A DNA stretch of 64,000 nucleotides from DASZBX01 sp035943635 (GCA_035943635.1 DASZBX010000137.1:1-64000), one strand, 5' to 3'. Positions 51,115 to 60,953 are shown, counted from the stretch's first letter. Made by a program: numbers and translations. The notes: generated by a model from the letters alone, not told the origin.

Positions 51115-52098
51115 ATGGTCGGTTCCTGGGCTGCGCTGCGGCGCCGCATCCTGACGCCCAGCATGTCCGAGACGAAGATGTCCGTGCGCGGCTTCACCGA
51201 GAAGTCGCCCGAATCGCGGGAACTGCTGGAGACGGTCGGCCGGGCCTTCCTGACCGGCTACGGCTACGCCGCCGAGGCCCGGACCGCGGCCGAGGCCGAA
51301 GCCCGGCTGGAGCAGGTCCCGCGCCGGTTCCGCGGCTTCGCCTACGAGGGCGCCGCGATGGGCTTCGCGGTGCGCGACGGGCTGCCGCTCGGCGGCCGCC
51401 GGCACGTCGAGGACCTGCTGGGCAGCCGCGGGGACGCGCACGTGTACATGGTCAACGTCGGGGTCGGCTGGGCGATGGCCCGGCTGCCCCGGTTCCGCTG
51501 GTCCGGCGTGCAGGGCTCGGACCGGCTGCTGCGCTGGCTGGTGCTCGACGGCTACGGCTTCCACCAGGCTTACTTCAAGACCGACAAGTACGTGCACCAG
51601 CAGTACCGCGAGCCGGCCTTCCCGTGGCCGGCCGACGGCCCGGGCTGGTACGCCGACCGGGTGATCGACCAGGGGATCGGCCGGGCGATGTGGTTCGTCG
51701 GCGGCACCGACCCGGAACTGGTCGCCACCATGCTGGACAAGTTCCCCGAGTCCCGGCGCCCGGACCTGTACAGCGGCGCCGGGCTGGCCGCCACCTACGC
51801 CGGCGGCGGGGACCAGCGGGAACTGCGCGCGTTCTGGGACCGGGCCGAGGCGTACCGCCCCGAGGTCGCCCAGGCCAGCGCGTTCGCCGCGACCGCGCGG
51901 GTGGACGCCGGGCTGGTGGTCGAGCACACCGGCCTGGCCACCCGGGTGTTCTGCGGGGTCACGCCCGAGGAGGCCGCGCTGATCTGCCACGAGACCCAGC
52001 CGGCCGAACCCTACGACGAGTCGCTGCTGCCGGCCTACGAGGCCTGGCGGCAGAGTATCGCCGGGCACTTCGCCGCCTCGGGCTGGTGCGCGAAGTGA
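51115..52098 (+). CDS. DUF1702-family protein
   Basis: This 327-residue protein has the family pattern LRRRILTPSMSETKMSVRGF, then FLTGYGYAAEA, GFAYEGAAMGFAVRD and WVLDGYGFHQAYF-like (VLDGYGFHQAYFKTD). DUF1702 proteins are known beside enediyne and related polyketide genes, but their function is unknown. The family often occurs with CRTAC1/ASPIC-UnbV proteins, and a gene of that type starts at 63800 here. ATG 51115 is chosen for GGGAG spacing. Its stop overlaps the P450 start (GTGA), indicating joint function. Confidence 0.82.
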   Translation: MVGSWAALRRRILTPSMSETKMSVRGFTEKSPESRELLETVGRAFLTGYGYAAEARTAAEAEARLEQVPRRFRGFAYEGAAMGFAVRDGLPLGGRRHVEDLLGSRGDAHVYMVNVGVGWAMARLPRFRWSGVQGSDRLLRWLVLDGYGFHQAYFKTDKYVHQQYREPAFPWPADGPGWYADRVIDQGIGRAMWFVGGTDPELVATMLDKFPESRRPDLYSGAGLAATYAGGGDQRELRAFWDRAEAYRPEVAQASAFAATARVDAGLVVEHTGLATRVFCGVTPEEAALICHETQPAEPYDESLLPAYEAWRQSIAGHFAASGWCAK

Positions 52099-53465
52099 CC
52101 GCGGCACACGCGGCGCCGCCGCGCACCGGCCGGGTACCCGGCCCGCCGCGCACCGCCACACTCAGCCTCCTGATGAAGATGGCGCGGGACCGGCTGTCCG
52201 TGATGACCTCGGTGGCGGCCGAGTACGGCGACGCGGTCCGGCTGCCGCTCGGGCCCAAGACGCTCTACTTCTTCAACCACCCCGACCACGCCAAGCACGT
52301 GCTGGCCGACAACGCCGCCAACTACCACAAGGGGATCGGCCTCGTGCACGCCCGCCGGGTGCTCGGCGACGGCCTGCTGACCAGCGAGGGCGACGCCTGG
52401 CGCAAGCAGCGCCGGGTGATCCAGCCGGCCTTCCAGGCCAAGCGGATCGCCAAGCAGGCCCCGGCGGTGGCCGAGGAGGCGGCGAAGCTGGTCGGCCGGC
52501 TGCGCGCGCAGGAGGGCGCCGGGCCGGTGGACATGCGCGCGGCGATGACCGACCTGAGCCTGGGCGTGCTCGGCCGGACCCTGCTGGACGCCGACCTCGG
52601 CGCCTTCGGCGAGCTCGGCCACGCGTTCGAGGCGGTCCAGGACCAGGCGATGTTCGAGATGATGTCGCTCAACTCGGTGCCGTTGTGGGTCCCGCTGCCC
52701 AAGCAGCGGGCCTTCCGCCGGGCCGACGCGCAGCTGGAGCGGGTGGTGGACCGGCTGGTCGCCGAGCGTTCCGGGCGGCCGGCCGGCGACGGCGACGACG
52801 TGCTGTCCCGGCTGATCGAGTCCACCCGGGACGAGGCCGACCCGCAGGTCGGCCGCCAGCGCCTGCGCGACGAACTGATCACCCTGCTGCTGGCCGGGCA
52901 CGACACCACCGCCAGCACCCTGGGCTGGGCACTGTACCTGATCGACCGCAATCCCGAGGTGTGGGAACGGATGCACGCCGAGGCGGTCGAGGTCTTCTCC
53001 GGCGACGGATTCGGGTACGAAGACCTGCACCGGCTCACCTACACCACGATGGTGGTCGAGGAGGTGATGCGGTTGTACCCGCCGGTGTGGATCCTGCCGC
53101 GCTCGGCGCTGGCGCCGGACCAGATCGGCGGCTACCGGGTCCCGGCCGGCGCGGACGTGCTGGTCTGCCCGTACACGCTGCACCGGCACCCGGAGTTCTG
53201 GCCGGACCCGGAGCGCTTCGACCCGGAGCGGTTCGACCCGGGCCGTTCGGCGAACCGGCCTCGGTACGCCTACATCCCGTTCGGCGCCGGACCCCGGTTC
53301 TGCGTCGGCAACAACCTCGGCATGATGGAAGCCACCGTCGTGCTGGCCGCGCTCGCCCGCGACCTGCGGCTTTCGCTGACTCCGGGCTACCAGGTGGTGG
53401 CCGAGCCGATGCTCACGCTGAGGGCTCGCGGAGGCCTGCCGATGACAGTACACTGCGTGACCTGA
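52095..53465 (+). CDS. Cytochrome P450
   Basis: This 456-residue P450 has the oxygen-binding I-helix AGHDTTAST, the K-helix ExxR (EEVMRLYPP), and the heme loop FGAGPRFCVGNNLG with the axial Cys. Its closest style is the bacterial CYP102/CYP4-like fatty-acid or terpene hydroxylases (HWxxxRRxxxP-like EGDAWRKQRRVIQPAF). GTG 52095 overlaps the DUF1702 stop. Electron partners are not encoded nearby. Probably oxidises the same product that involves DUF1702. Confidence 0.9.
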   Translation: MTAAHAAPPRTGRVPGPPRTATLSLLMKMARDRLSVMTSVAAEYGDAVRLPLGPKTLYFFNHPDHAKHVLADNAANYHKGIGLVHARRVLGDGLLTSEGDAWRKQRRVIQPAFQAKRIAKQAPAVAEEAAKLVGRLRAQEGAGPVDMRAAMTDLSLGVLGRTLLDADLGAFGELGHAFEAVQDQAMFEMMSLNSVPLWVPLPKQRAFRRADAQLERVVDRLVAERSGRPAGDGDDVLSRLIESTRDEADPQVGRQRLRDELITLLLAGHDTTASTLGWALYLIDRNPEVWERMHAEAVEVFSGDGFGYEDLHRLTYTTMVVEEVMRLYPPVWILPRSALAPDQIGGYRVPAGADVLVCPYTLHRHPEFWPDPERFDPERFDPGRSANRPRYAYIPFGAGPRFCVGNNLGMMEATVVLAALARDLRLSLTPGYQVVAEPMLTLRARGGLPMTVHCVT

Positions 53466-53600
53466 GGGGTGTATTCCATCCCTGAGAAAGTGATCCAGCG
53501 GGCCCCTGGGCCGGCGTGTACCCTGCGCCCGGCTCAGGGTCTTGCTGTGTGCCCTTCGTTGTGACAGCCGATTTTCCCGCCGACAAACGTGAGGATCCTC

Positions 53601-55274
53601 ATGTCCGTAGAACCGCCCGCAAACCTGCCGCCGGCCGCGCCGGCCGGCCGGTCCGCCGCCCGCCGCGACCGGGCCGGATCCGGGTTCGAACACCCGCTCT
53701 GGTTCTGGCTCGGCGCCGCGGCCTGCGTCGCCGGAGTCCTGCTGCACCTGCCGATGTACTACGACGCCCGCAGCATGCACTACGTCATGGCCGGGATGCA
53801 GCCGGACGCCACGATGATCACCGGCATGGTCCTGATCGGCCTCGGGCTGCTGGCCGTGCTCTACGGGCTGGTCCCGTTCGGCTCCGCGGAGATCTCCCGG
53901 TCCGCCGCCCGGATCCGGGTCCGCGCCCTGGACGAGACCCCGATCAACCGGCGGCACGTCGGTCTGCTGATCGTGATGGCGCTGGCCGTCACCATCGACG
54001 TGATGAAGCCGACCACGCTCAGCTTCGTCGCCCCGGGCGTCGCGCACGAGTACGGCCTGAAGTCCCCGGCCAACCCGCTGGGCCACACCTCGGTCGCCTG
54101 GCTGCCCCTGGTCGGCATCTCCGGCACCGTGATCGGCTCGCTGATCTGGGGCTCGCTCGGCGACCGGATCGGCCGGCGGGCCTCGATCCTGTTCGCCGGG
54201 ATGCTGTTCGTCACCACCTCGATCTGCGGGGCGATGCCGGGCTTCTCCTGGAACCTGCTGATGTGCCTGTTCATGGGGATCGGCGCGGGCGGCATGCTGC
54301 CGATCACCTTCACCCTGATGGCCGAGTCGATCCCGGCCCGGCACCGCGGCTGGCTGATGGTGCTGATCGGCGGGGACATCGCCGGCGCGTACGCCATCAC
54401 CAGCTGGCTGGCCGCCGACCTGACCCCGACCTACAGCTGGCGGATCCTGTGGCTGCTCGGCCTGCCCACCGGCATCCTGTTCATCGCGCTCAACCACTGG
54501 ATCCCCGAGTCCCCGCGCTACCTGCTGGCCCGCGGCCGGGCCGCGGAGGCCGACGCCGTGATGGCCCGGTACGGCGCCCGGGCCGAGCAGATCCCGGAAG
54601 CCGAGCTCGAACCGGCCGGCGCGGGCGCCCGCGGCAGCTACGCGCACCTGTTCGGCCGCCCGCTGATCGCCCCGACCCTGGTGATCGGCGTCCTGGGCCT
54701 GGGTCTGGGCCTGGTGACCTACGGCTTCCAGCAGTGGGTGCCGACCAATCTGCAGCACCTGGGCTACTCGGCCGTGAACTCGGACTACGTGGTGCGCGAC
54801 GCCGCGCTGCTCGGCCTGCCGCTGACCGTGCTGGTGGCCTGGATGTACGGGGTCTGGGGCAGCCGCAAGACGATTGTCACGCTCTGCGCCCTGACCGCGC
54901 TGGCCCTGCTCGGCTTCGTGGTGGCCGGCAACAACCTGGCGCACGAGCGCACCCTGCTCTCGCTGCTCCTGGTGGTGCCGCTGTCCGGGGTCAGCTCGAT
55001 CGTGGCCGTGGTCGCCGGATACGCGGCCGAGGTCTACCCGACCCGGATCCGGTCCCGCGGCACCGGACTGGCGGCCGGGATGACCAAGGTCGGCGGCGTG
55101 CTGATCCTCGCGGTCGTGGTGGCCGCCGCCCACGTCCCGTCGATCGCGGCGACCGCGGCGATCAGCGCCGTGCCGCTGTTCCTGGCCGCCCTGCTCTTCC
55201 TCTGGGTCGGCCCGGAGACCAGGCAGCGGCGGCTGGAGGAGATCAGCGGCGAACTGGCGACGGTCTCCGGGTAA
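53601..55274 (+). CDS. MFS transporter with N-terminal extra membrane domain
   Basis: This 557-residue transporter has two extra N-terminal helices (about 31-55 and 70-92) followed by a 12-helix SP/SV2-like MFS core: VAVTIDVMKPTTLSFVAPGV, motif A GSLGDRIGRRASILFAG, the family signature WIPESPRYLLARGR and the second-half AEVYPTRIRSRGTGL. Such transporters carry sugars, organic acids or aromatic acids. ATG 53601 has AGGA upstream. It lies 135 bp after the P450 on the same strand. Import or export cannot be decided. Confidence 0.85.
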   Translation: MSVEPPANLPPAAPAGRSAARRDRAGSGFEHPLWFWLGAAACVAGVLLHLPMYYDARSMHYVMAGMQPDATMITGMVLIGLGLLAVLYGLVPFGSAEISRSAARIRVRALDETPINRRHVGLLIVMALAVTIDVMKPTTLSFVAPGVAHEYGLKSPANPLGHTSVAWLPLVGISGTVIGSLIWGSLGDRIGRRASILFAGMLFVTTSICGAMPGFSWNLLMCLFMGIGAGGMLPITFTLMAESIPARHRGWLMVLIGGDIAGAYAITSWLAADLTPTYSWRILWLLGLPTGILFIALNHWIPESPRYLLARGRAAEADAVMARYGARAEQIPEAELEPAGAGARGSYAHLFGRPLIAPTLVIGVLGLGLGLVTYGFQQWVPTNLQHLGYSAVNSDYVVRDAALLGLPLTVLVAWMYGVWGSRKTIVTLCALTALALLGFVVAGNNLAHERTLLSLLLVVPLSGVSSIVAVVAGYAAEVYPTRIRSRGTGLAAGMTKVGGVLILAVVVAAAHVPSIAATAAISAVPLFLAALLFLWVGPETRQRRLEEISGELATVSG

Positions 55275-55467
55275 CCGGCGCGGCCGTCACCGCACTCGCC
55301 CTCGCCGCAACCGGGCCGCAGGGGTCGACCACGCCCTGCGGCCCGGTTGCGCCGTGCCCGCCGCCGGACCGCCGCAGCCGGTTCGGCACGGTCGGAGAAG
55401 GTTGCCGCCGCGCGCCGCCGCATGCTCGATGGCGACGGCACGTCCGCGCCGGCGAGGGGATGGGAAG

Positions 55468-56559
55468 ATGCTGATATGCGTGACCGGTGGCACCGGTTTC
55501 GTCGGGTCGCACTCGGTGGCGGCCGTGCTGCGCGCGGGATTCCGGGTCCGGCTGGTGGTGCGCGACCCGGCCCGGGTCGCCCCGGCGCTCGCCCCGCTCG
55601 GGATCGACCCGGGGGCGGTGGACGTCGCCGTCGCGGACGTCACCGACCGGACCGCCGTGGCCGCGGCCCTGCGCGGGGCCGACGCGGTGCTGCACGCCGC
55701 CTCGGTCTACTCCTTCGACAGCCGGCGGCGCTCGGACCTGCGCCGGATCAACGAACTCGGCACCGAGGTCGTGCTGGACGCGGCCCGGCGGGTCGGCGCG
55801 GACCCGGTCGTCTACGTCTCCAGCGTCGCCGCGCTGATGCCGGCCAAGGGCCGGGAACTGCGCGCCGACCTGCCGGTCGGCCGACCGCGCGCGGCCTACC
55901 CGGCCAGCAAGGCGGCCGCCGAGGCGGTGGCCCGCCGGCACCAGGGCCAGGGCGCGCCGGTCGTGATCACCTACCCGCCCGCGCTGCTCGGCCCGCACGA
56001 CCCGCACCTGGGCGACCAGACCGCCCGGCTGCGCGACACCCTTCGAGGGCTGATGCCGCTGTGGCCGACCGGCGGCTTCCCGCTCGGGGACGTGCGCGAC
56101 ACCGCCGCCCTGCACGCCGCACTGTTCCAGCCCGGCCCGCCCGCGCCGGACCCGGCCCCGGTCGGCGGACGGGCCCGGTACTTCGGCCCGAACCACTACC
56201 TGAGCACCCGCGACTATCTGCGGGTGCTGCGTTCGGCGACCGGCCGCCGGCTGCCGACCGGGTATCTGCCGGCCCGGGCGATGTACCCGTTCGGCCTGCT
56301 CGCCGACTGCGTCCAGCACGTGTGGCCCTGGCACATCCCGGCCGAATTCGGGGCCGTATACACCTGCGCCTGCGCGGCCCGGGTGGCCGAGGGCGGCACG
56401 TTCGGTATCAGTGCACGACCGGCCCAGGACACCATGGCCGACACGGTCGGCTGGCTGTACCGGGAAGGACGGATCACCGCCCGGCAGGCCGGATCCCCCG
56501 GCCGCGGACCGGAGCCGGAGTGGCAGTGGGCTGAGGTGCCGGGCCGGACCCGGCCCTGA
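55468..56559 (+). CDS. NAD-dependent epimerase/dehydratase (extended SDR)
   Basis: This 363-residue extended SDR has CVTGGTGFVGSHSV at the start, LHAASVYSFDS, VYVSSVAAL and the catalytic YPASKAA. Its closest look is to dihydroflavonol-4-reductase/3-beta-HSD-like oxidoreductases rather than sugar epimerases. The ATG has GAGGGG upstream. It lies between the transporter and the maleylpyruvate isomerase-type gene in a plus-strand operon. Likely tailoring reductase. Confidence 0.85.
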   Translation: MLICVTGGTGFVGSHSVAAVLRAGFRVRLVVRDPARVAPALAPLGIDPGAVDVAVADVTDRTAVAAALRGADAVLHAASVYSFDSRRRSDLRRINELGTEVVLDAARRVGADPVVYVSSVAALMPAKGRELRADLPVGRPRAAYPASKAAAEAVARRHQGQGAPVVITYPPALLGPHDPHLGDQTARLRDTLRGLMPLWPTGGFPLGDVRDTAALHAALFQPGPPAPDPAPVGGRARYFGPNHYLSTRDYLRVLRSATGRRLPTGYLPARAMYPFGLLADCVQHVWPWHIPAEFGAVYTCACAARVAEGGTFGISARPAQDTMADTVGWLYREGRITARQAGSPGRGPEPEWQWAEVPGRTRP

Positions 56560-56586
56560 CCGTCGAGACTACAGGAGTGAGCCGAA

Positions 56587-57360
56587 GTGGGCAGCATCGA
56601 ACAGATCGACCAGACCACGGCCGCGACGTCGACCGGCACGCCGGCGGACACACCGGCCGAACCGGCGGCGCCGACCTGGGACCGGGCGCCGTACAGCGTC
56701 GCCTACCGCGCTTCCCGGGAACGGGTGACCCGCCTGCTGCAGGACCGCCCCGACGTCGGCGACCACCCGATCCCGGCCTGCCCGGACTGGACCGTGCGCG
56801 ACATCCTGGCCCACGTGGTCGAGATCTGCCGGAAGGTGGACAGCCGGACCGCGCAGGTCGCCCCGGGCGAGCCGCTGCCGCCCACCGAGGCCCCGATGGC
56901 CGAGCTGCTCGCCCTGTGGGCCCGGACCAATGAGCGGGCCGAGCCGTTGATCGACGGGCTGGCCGGGCTGCGTCCGGCCATCCTGGCGATGGACGTGTTC
57001 ACCCACGAGATCGACCTGCACCAGGCCCTGGGCGCGCAGGTCGACGCCGACCATCCTTCGTACCCTGGTTCGCTCGACCTGGTGGTGGCCGGGTTCTCGA
57101 TCGCGGCCGGCCGGCGCGGGCTGGCCGGGCTGCGGATCGAGACCCCCGGGGCCGAGTGGACGGTCGGCGGGGGAGCGCCGACGGCCGTGCTGCGCGGGCA
57201 CCGGCACGACCTGTACCGCTCCCTGACCGGGCGCCGCACCCCCGCGCAGATCGCGCGGCTGTTCCGGGCCGGCGATCCGGCGCCGTGGCTTCCCGCCTTC
57301 ACCTGGGGCCCGTTCCGGGCGCCCGCGCAGCCGGTCGAGGACCTGGCCGCGGCCGGGTGA
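56587..57360 (+). CDS. Maleylpyruvate isomerase-family (mycothiol-dependent/DinB-like) protein
   Basis: This 257-residue protein has the MDMPI N-terminal motif CPDWTVRDILAHVVEICRKV, the metal-site VFTHEIDLHQALG and a C-terminal domain with LRGHRHDLYRSLTGRR. The three His residues at about 75, 140 and 145 fit the DinB metal site. A disordered Thr/Ala/Pro N-terminus is present. GTG 56587 has AGGAG upstream. It is last in the plus-strand operon and ends before a very strong terminator. Confidence 0.82.
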   Translation: MGSIEQIDQTTAATSTGTPADTPAEPAAPTWDRAPYSVAYRASRERVTRLLQDRPDVGDHPIPACPDWTVRDILAHVVEICRKVDSRTAQVAPGEPLPPTEAPMAELLALWARTNERAEPLIDGLAGLRPAILAMDVFTHEIDLHQALGAQVDADHPSYPGSLDLVVAGFSIAAGRRGLAGLRIETPGAEWTVGGGAPTAVLRGHRHDLYRSLTGRRTPAQIARLFRAGDPAPWLPAFTWGPFRAPAQPVEDLAAAG

Positions 57361-57415
57361 CCGCGGCCCGCCGGACCGGCCGGTGCCCCGGCCCGCCCCG
57401 GCGGGGCAGCGGATC

Positions 57416-57464
57416 GGCCGCCGTGGTGACCGCTCCGGCCATCGGAGCGGCCACCACGGCGGCC
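57416..57464. terminator. Very strong bidirectional hairpin
   Basis: A 22-bp stem with a single mismatch (57416-57437 with 57443-57464) and a 5-nt loop separates the plus-strand operon from the convergent AraC gene. Confidence 0.8.
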
Positions 57465-57524
57465 GATGCCCTGCTGCTGCGCGCCGGGCTCGCTCGCCCC
57501 CTCCCGGCGCAGCACAGCAGCCTC

Positions 57525-58346
57525 CTAACTCACCAGTTCGAAATCGGACGGCTCGCGCCGCGGCTCGCGGAAGATCCGGCGGGTCAGTTCGGGCACCTTG
57601 CGGCTGTCGAGCTCCGGCAGAGCCAGGAGCACGGGCAGGTCCAGTGTGCAGGTCGGGTGCATGGTGATGTCGATCTTGACCGGCAGGCCGGCCCGGATCT
57701 CGACCGGATGCCCGGCGCCGACCAGCAGCGGGCGCCGGGCCCAGGGCCGCGGGTCCACGTCGCGTACCGCCACCGCGACCGCGCGGATGTACCAGGTCCC
57801 GGTCGGCACCGCGTTGAGCAGGAAGGAGCCGGAGGACTCCAGGATGTCGCAGGACACCGGCAGGCCCTGGGCGATCGGGCCGTTGAACGCGCCGACGTAG
57901 ATGCGCATCGGGGTGTCGGTCTGCGGCATGTCCAGCCGGCCGTGCACGGCGCCGAACGCGCGCCCGGCCGCGGACGGCGCGGTCATCCGGACCGGCGGCT
58001 CCTGCTCGGGCATCGGGGTCATGCCGACGTGCGACATCCAGCGGTACCGGGTCGGGGACATGCCCACGCTGCCGGTGAATCGGCTGGTGAAAGTCCCGGG
58101 GCTGTTGTAGCCGACCCGGTAGGAGATGTCGGTGACGCTCAGTGTGCTCTCCAGCAGGATGTTCTTGGCCCGCTGCAGCCGGATCGCGGCCAGGAACCGG
58201 CCCGGCGAGGTGCCGGTGACGGTGCGGAAGACGCGGGAGAAGTAGAACCTGCTGAGGATCGCGGTGTCGGCCACCTCGGCCAGGGACAGCGGCTGGTCGT
58301 ACCGGTCCCACATGGTGGCGATGGCACGTTCAATGGCCTTCTGCAT
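57525..58346 (-). CDS. AraC-family regulator with N-terminal DNA-binding domain
   Basis: This 273-residue protein has its AraC HTH at the N-terminus (1-105; LSLAEVADTAILSRFYFSRVFRTVTGTSPGRFLAAIRLQRAKNIL, split across two HTHs), the reverse of the usual order. The C-terminal domain (about 130-265) is beta-rich and may bind ligand. GGAGG precedes ATG 58346. It is the last gene of the minus-strand block and the likely regulator of the region. Confidence 0.85.
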   Translation of the reverse strand: MQKAIERAIATMWDRYDQPLSLAEVADTAILSRFYFSRVFRTVTGTSPGRFLAAIRLQRAKNILLESTLSVTDISYRVGYNSPGTFTSRFTGSVGMSPTRYRWMSHVGMTPMPEQEPPVRMTAPSAAGRAFGAVHGRLDMPQTDTPMRIYVGAFNGPIAQGLPVSCDILESSGSFLLNAVPTGTWYIRAVAVAVRDVDPRPWARRPLLVGAGHPVEIRAGLPVKIDITMHPTCTLDLPVLLALPELDSRKVPELTRRIFREPRREPSDFELVS

Positions 58347-58760
58347 GGTTCCTCCGGACTGTTCGGTGAGGGGGGAGCGTCGGCGCGTGGGACGGCAGTG
58401 CGGCGATCCTTCGTGGTACCGGCGGCGGCCGGGTGCACGGATGTCCGGGCCCGGCCGGCATCGGTGCCGCCCGGCTCCGAACCGGCGCCGCGGAACCGGT
58501 GGCCGCGCCGGGGTGGGGCCCGGCCGGGCCGCGGTGGGCGACAAGAGTCTGATGAGCGTGGGCGCTGATAGCCCGGTGGGCTTCAAGCAAAAGACAACTA
58601 AAGGGTTGATATCCACTCAAAGTCAGAGAATAGCAGAGTGCGACGTCGTCGGCCACACCCGTCCGCTGTTTTTGTCACGCGATGCAGTTGTCTGATTACC
58701 TTGGATCGCCGAGGTGCCTGTCGGGCCCGGCAGGTTCAGCGTAGATCGGCCGCACGCGGA
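58347..58760. other. 414-bp intergenic region upstream of AraC gene
   Basis: Strikingly A/T-rich between about 58585 and 58690 compared with the rest of the window, so probably the AraC promoter. It includes a palindrome at 58605-58616. No gene is supported. Confidence 0.4.
58605..58616. promoter_or_regulatory. Palindrome GTTGATATCCAC in AraC upstream region
   Basis: The 12-bp site is palindromic except for one base pair and sits in the A/T-rich stretch, 259 bp before the AraC start. Confidence 0.3.
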
Positions 58761-59939
58761 TCAGTTCTCGCTGATTGCCGAGTTCGCGCCCGGCTCGGCC
58801 GACCGCGCGCCCCCGGCCTGCGGCAGGGTCCAGCCGCCCACCCGGCGGGCCGCGGCCAGCGCGGCCCAGGCGGCGAGTTCTATCAGGGCGCTGTCCTGCG
58901 GTTGCCCGGCCCGGAAGGCGCCGACCACGCCGCGGTCCACCCGGTAGGAGGCCAGCGCGGTCAGCAGGGCCAGCCGGCCGGCCGGCCGGTGGTCCGGGGC
59001 CAGCGCGGCCAGCGGCTCCTCCAGCCAGCCCGGGTGCAGCGGCCGGGGCCGGCCGTCCCAGGCGTCGAGCTCGGCCAGCAGCAGGGCGCGGACCGGCTCG
59101 GGCACGCTGGCCCTGCCGCCGCGCTCGATCGCGGCGCCGGCCCGGGCGAAGGCCTCGGCCACGCTCGGACTCCCGGCCGCCCAAGCCAGATCGGAGCCCG
59201 GATCGGACCCCGGGCCGCCGAAGGCCCCCTGGCCGGGCCCGGCCGGCGGCAGCAGGTCCAGCGAGCCGCCCGGCTGCGCGGCCCGGTCCGCGCCGCCGCG
59301 GATCAGGCCGCCGAGCACCCCGGCCACCGGCCCGGTGGCCAGCTTGGGCACGCCCGGGGGCAGCGGCACGTCGCCGAGGAAGACGTTGACCATCCGGTTC
59401 AGGTACTGCATCACCACCAGCACGCCGACCAGTTCCGGCGCCTGCGCGGCCGGGAACGGCGCCGGGACGGCCGTGGCGCCGTCCCGGGCCGCCGCGGCCC
59501 CGGCCCAGGCCGCGATCGCGCGCAGGGCCGGATCGGCCACCTGCCCGGCCCGGTCCCCGGCCAGCGCGGCCGCGTCCGCGCCGTCGGCCAGCGAACGCAC
59601 CATCGAGCTGTGCATGGTGACGCAGTAGGGGCAGGTGTTGCCGACCGAGACCGCGGTGGCCACCGCCTCCTTGGCCAGCCGGCCGGCCTGCCCGGGCGCG
59701 ATCATCGCCTCGCGCAGCATCAGCCAGCTCGCGGCCAGGGCCTCGGGCGCCGGGGCGTGCAGGGCGATCGGCGGGGCGAGCACGCCGAAGTCCCGCTCCA
59801 TCTCCCGGTAGACCCGGCCGACCAGGTCCCGGCCCTGGGCCGGGCCGTACCGGACCCTGCCCACGTGCCGGATCTGGACCAGGGCCAGGTCGCGCAGGGC
59901 CGTGCGGACGAACCGGCCGCGATCGGGGGTCGGCGTCAT
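58761..59939 (-). CDS. Two-domain carboxymuconolactone decarboxylase-family protein
   Basis: This 392-residue protein has the AhpD-type active site VSVGNTCPYCVTMHSSMV (CxxC plus His) near residue 100-115, and a long Ala/Gly-rich second half (about 225-390) without the motif. It is about twice the usual length, so the C-terminal half is probably a degenerate second CMD repeat. GAGGTGA precedes ATG 59939. It lies in a minus-strand run with an SDR, another CMD protein and a GMC oxidoreductase. Confidence 0.8.
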   Translation of the reverse strand: MTPTPDRGRFVRTALRDLALVQIRHVGRVRYGPAQGRDLVGRVYREMERDFGVLAPPIALHAPAPEALAASWLMLREAMIAPGQAGRLAKEAVATAVSVGNTCPYCVTMHSSMVRSLADGADAAALAGDRAGQVADPALRAIAAWAGAAAARDGATAVPAPFPAAQAPELVGVLVVMQYLNRMVNVFLGDVPLPPGVPKLATGPVAGVLGGLIRGGADRAAQPGGSLDLLPPAGPGQGAFGGPGSDPGSDLAWAAGSPSVAEAFARAGAAIERGGRASVPEPVRALLLAELDAWDGRPRPLHPGWLEEPLAALAPDHRPAGRLALLTALASYRVDRGVVGAFRAGQPQDSALIELAAWAALAAARRVGGWTLPQAGGARSAEPGANSAISEN

Positions 59940-60077
59940 ACGTCACCTCGGGGGCATCGGCGGGGTGTGACAGGGGATTTAGTATGCATTCTGAGATGGT
60001 TTGCGGGAAACGGCAAGCGGCCGGGCCGCAGCCGGTCCTTCCGGCTGCCGCCCGGCCGCGCGCGGCGGTCCGGCCGG

Positions 60078-60953
60078 TTACGGGATCGGGAAGAAGAAGC
60101 GGACGAACCGCTCCCAGCCCCGGTCCCCGATGGTCGCCCGCATCCGCGGCAGCAGCCGGGTGGGCAGGCCGAGCCGGTACCGGATCTTCGGGTCGTCCGT
60201 GGTGATCGCCTGCTCGATCGTGCGGGCCACGGTCTCGGCCCGGACCGCGGTCCGGCCCCGGCCGGTCGGGTGGTCGGTCTCCCGGTAGGCCCCGTGCCAC
60301 TGCACGAAGTACTCCCAGAACTCGTCGTACAGGCCCGGGTCGCCGGTCGGGGCCAGGTCCAGGTCGCCCACGGTGGTCGGCACGAAGCCGCCCAGGATCG
60401 GGCACGGCTCGATCAGCACGACCTTGATCCCGAACTTGGCCACCTCCAGCCGCAGCGAGTCCCCGATCGCCTCCAGGGCGTGCTTGGTGGCCTGGTAGTA
60501 GCCGCGGCCGGGGGTGGCGAACAGGCCGAAGATCGAGGACATCAGCACGATCCGGCCCTGCCCCTGGGCCCGCATCCCGGGCAGCACCAGCTGGGTCATC
60601 CGGGACAGGCCGAAGACGTTGGTCTCGAACTGCTGGCGCACCTGCTCGATCGGGGTCTCGCCGATGGTGCCGTTGAGGCTGTAGGCCGCGTTGTTGATCA
60701 GCACGCCGACCGCGCCGTGCTCGGCGGTGATCCGCTCGACCGCGGCCACCATCGACTTCTCCTCGGTCACGTCGACGTAGAGGGTGGTGACACCCTCGGC
60801 GGCCAGGTCGGCCAGCGCCTCCACGTTCCGGCCGGTGGCGTAGACCGGCCAGCCGGCCCGGTGCAGCCGCAGCGCGGTGGCCCGGCCGGTGCCGGAGGAC
60901 AGGCCGGTGCCGGACGAGGCGCCGGTCAGCAGGACTGCGCGCGAGGGTGTCAT
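60078..60953 (-). CDS. Short-chain dehydrogenase with duplicated Gly-rich loop
   Basis: This 291-residue SDR has INNAAYSLNG, LMSSIFGLF and the catalytic YYQATK. The cofactor loop reads TGASSGTGLSSGTGRATALR, where a six-residue insertion repeats SSGTG; the DNA shows an 18-bp tandem duplication. Normal SDRs have TGASSGIGRATA. The insertion may disturb NAD(P) binding or be tolerated as a longer loop. AGGAGAG precedes ATG 60953. Co-transcribed with the CMD and GMC genes. Confidence 0.85.
   Translation of the reverse strand: MTPSRAVLLTGASSGTGLSSGTGRATALRLHRAGWPVYATGRNVEALADLAAEGVTTLYVDVTEEKSMVAAVERITAEHGAVGVLINNAAYSLNGTIGETPIEQVRQQFETNVFGLSRMTQLVLPGMRAQGQGRIVLMSSIFGLFATPGRGYYQATKHALEAIGDSLRLEVAKFGIKVVLIEPCPILGGFVPTTVGDLDLAPTGDPGLYDEFWEYFVQWHGAYRETDHPTGRGRTAVRAETVARTIEQAITTDDPKIRYRLGLPTRLLPRMRATIGDRGWERFVRFFFPIP

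Noticed and set aside
52035..55133. Very long minus-strand frame of about 1030 codons
   Set aside because: Antisense to P450 and MFS genes, composed of low-complexity Gly/Gln/His/Arg residues, typical of GC-bias shadows.
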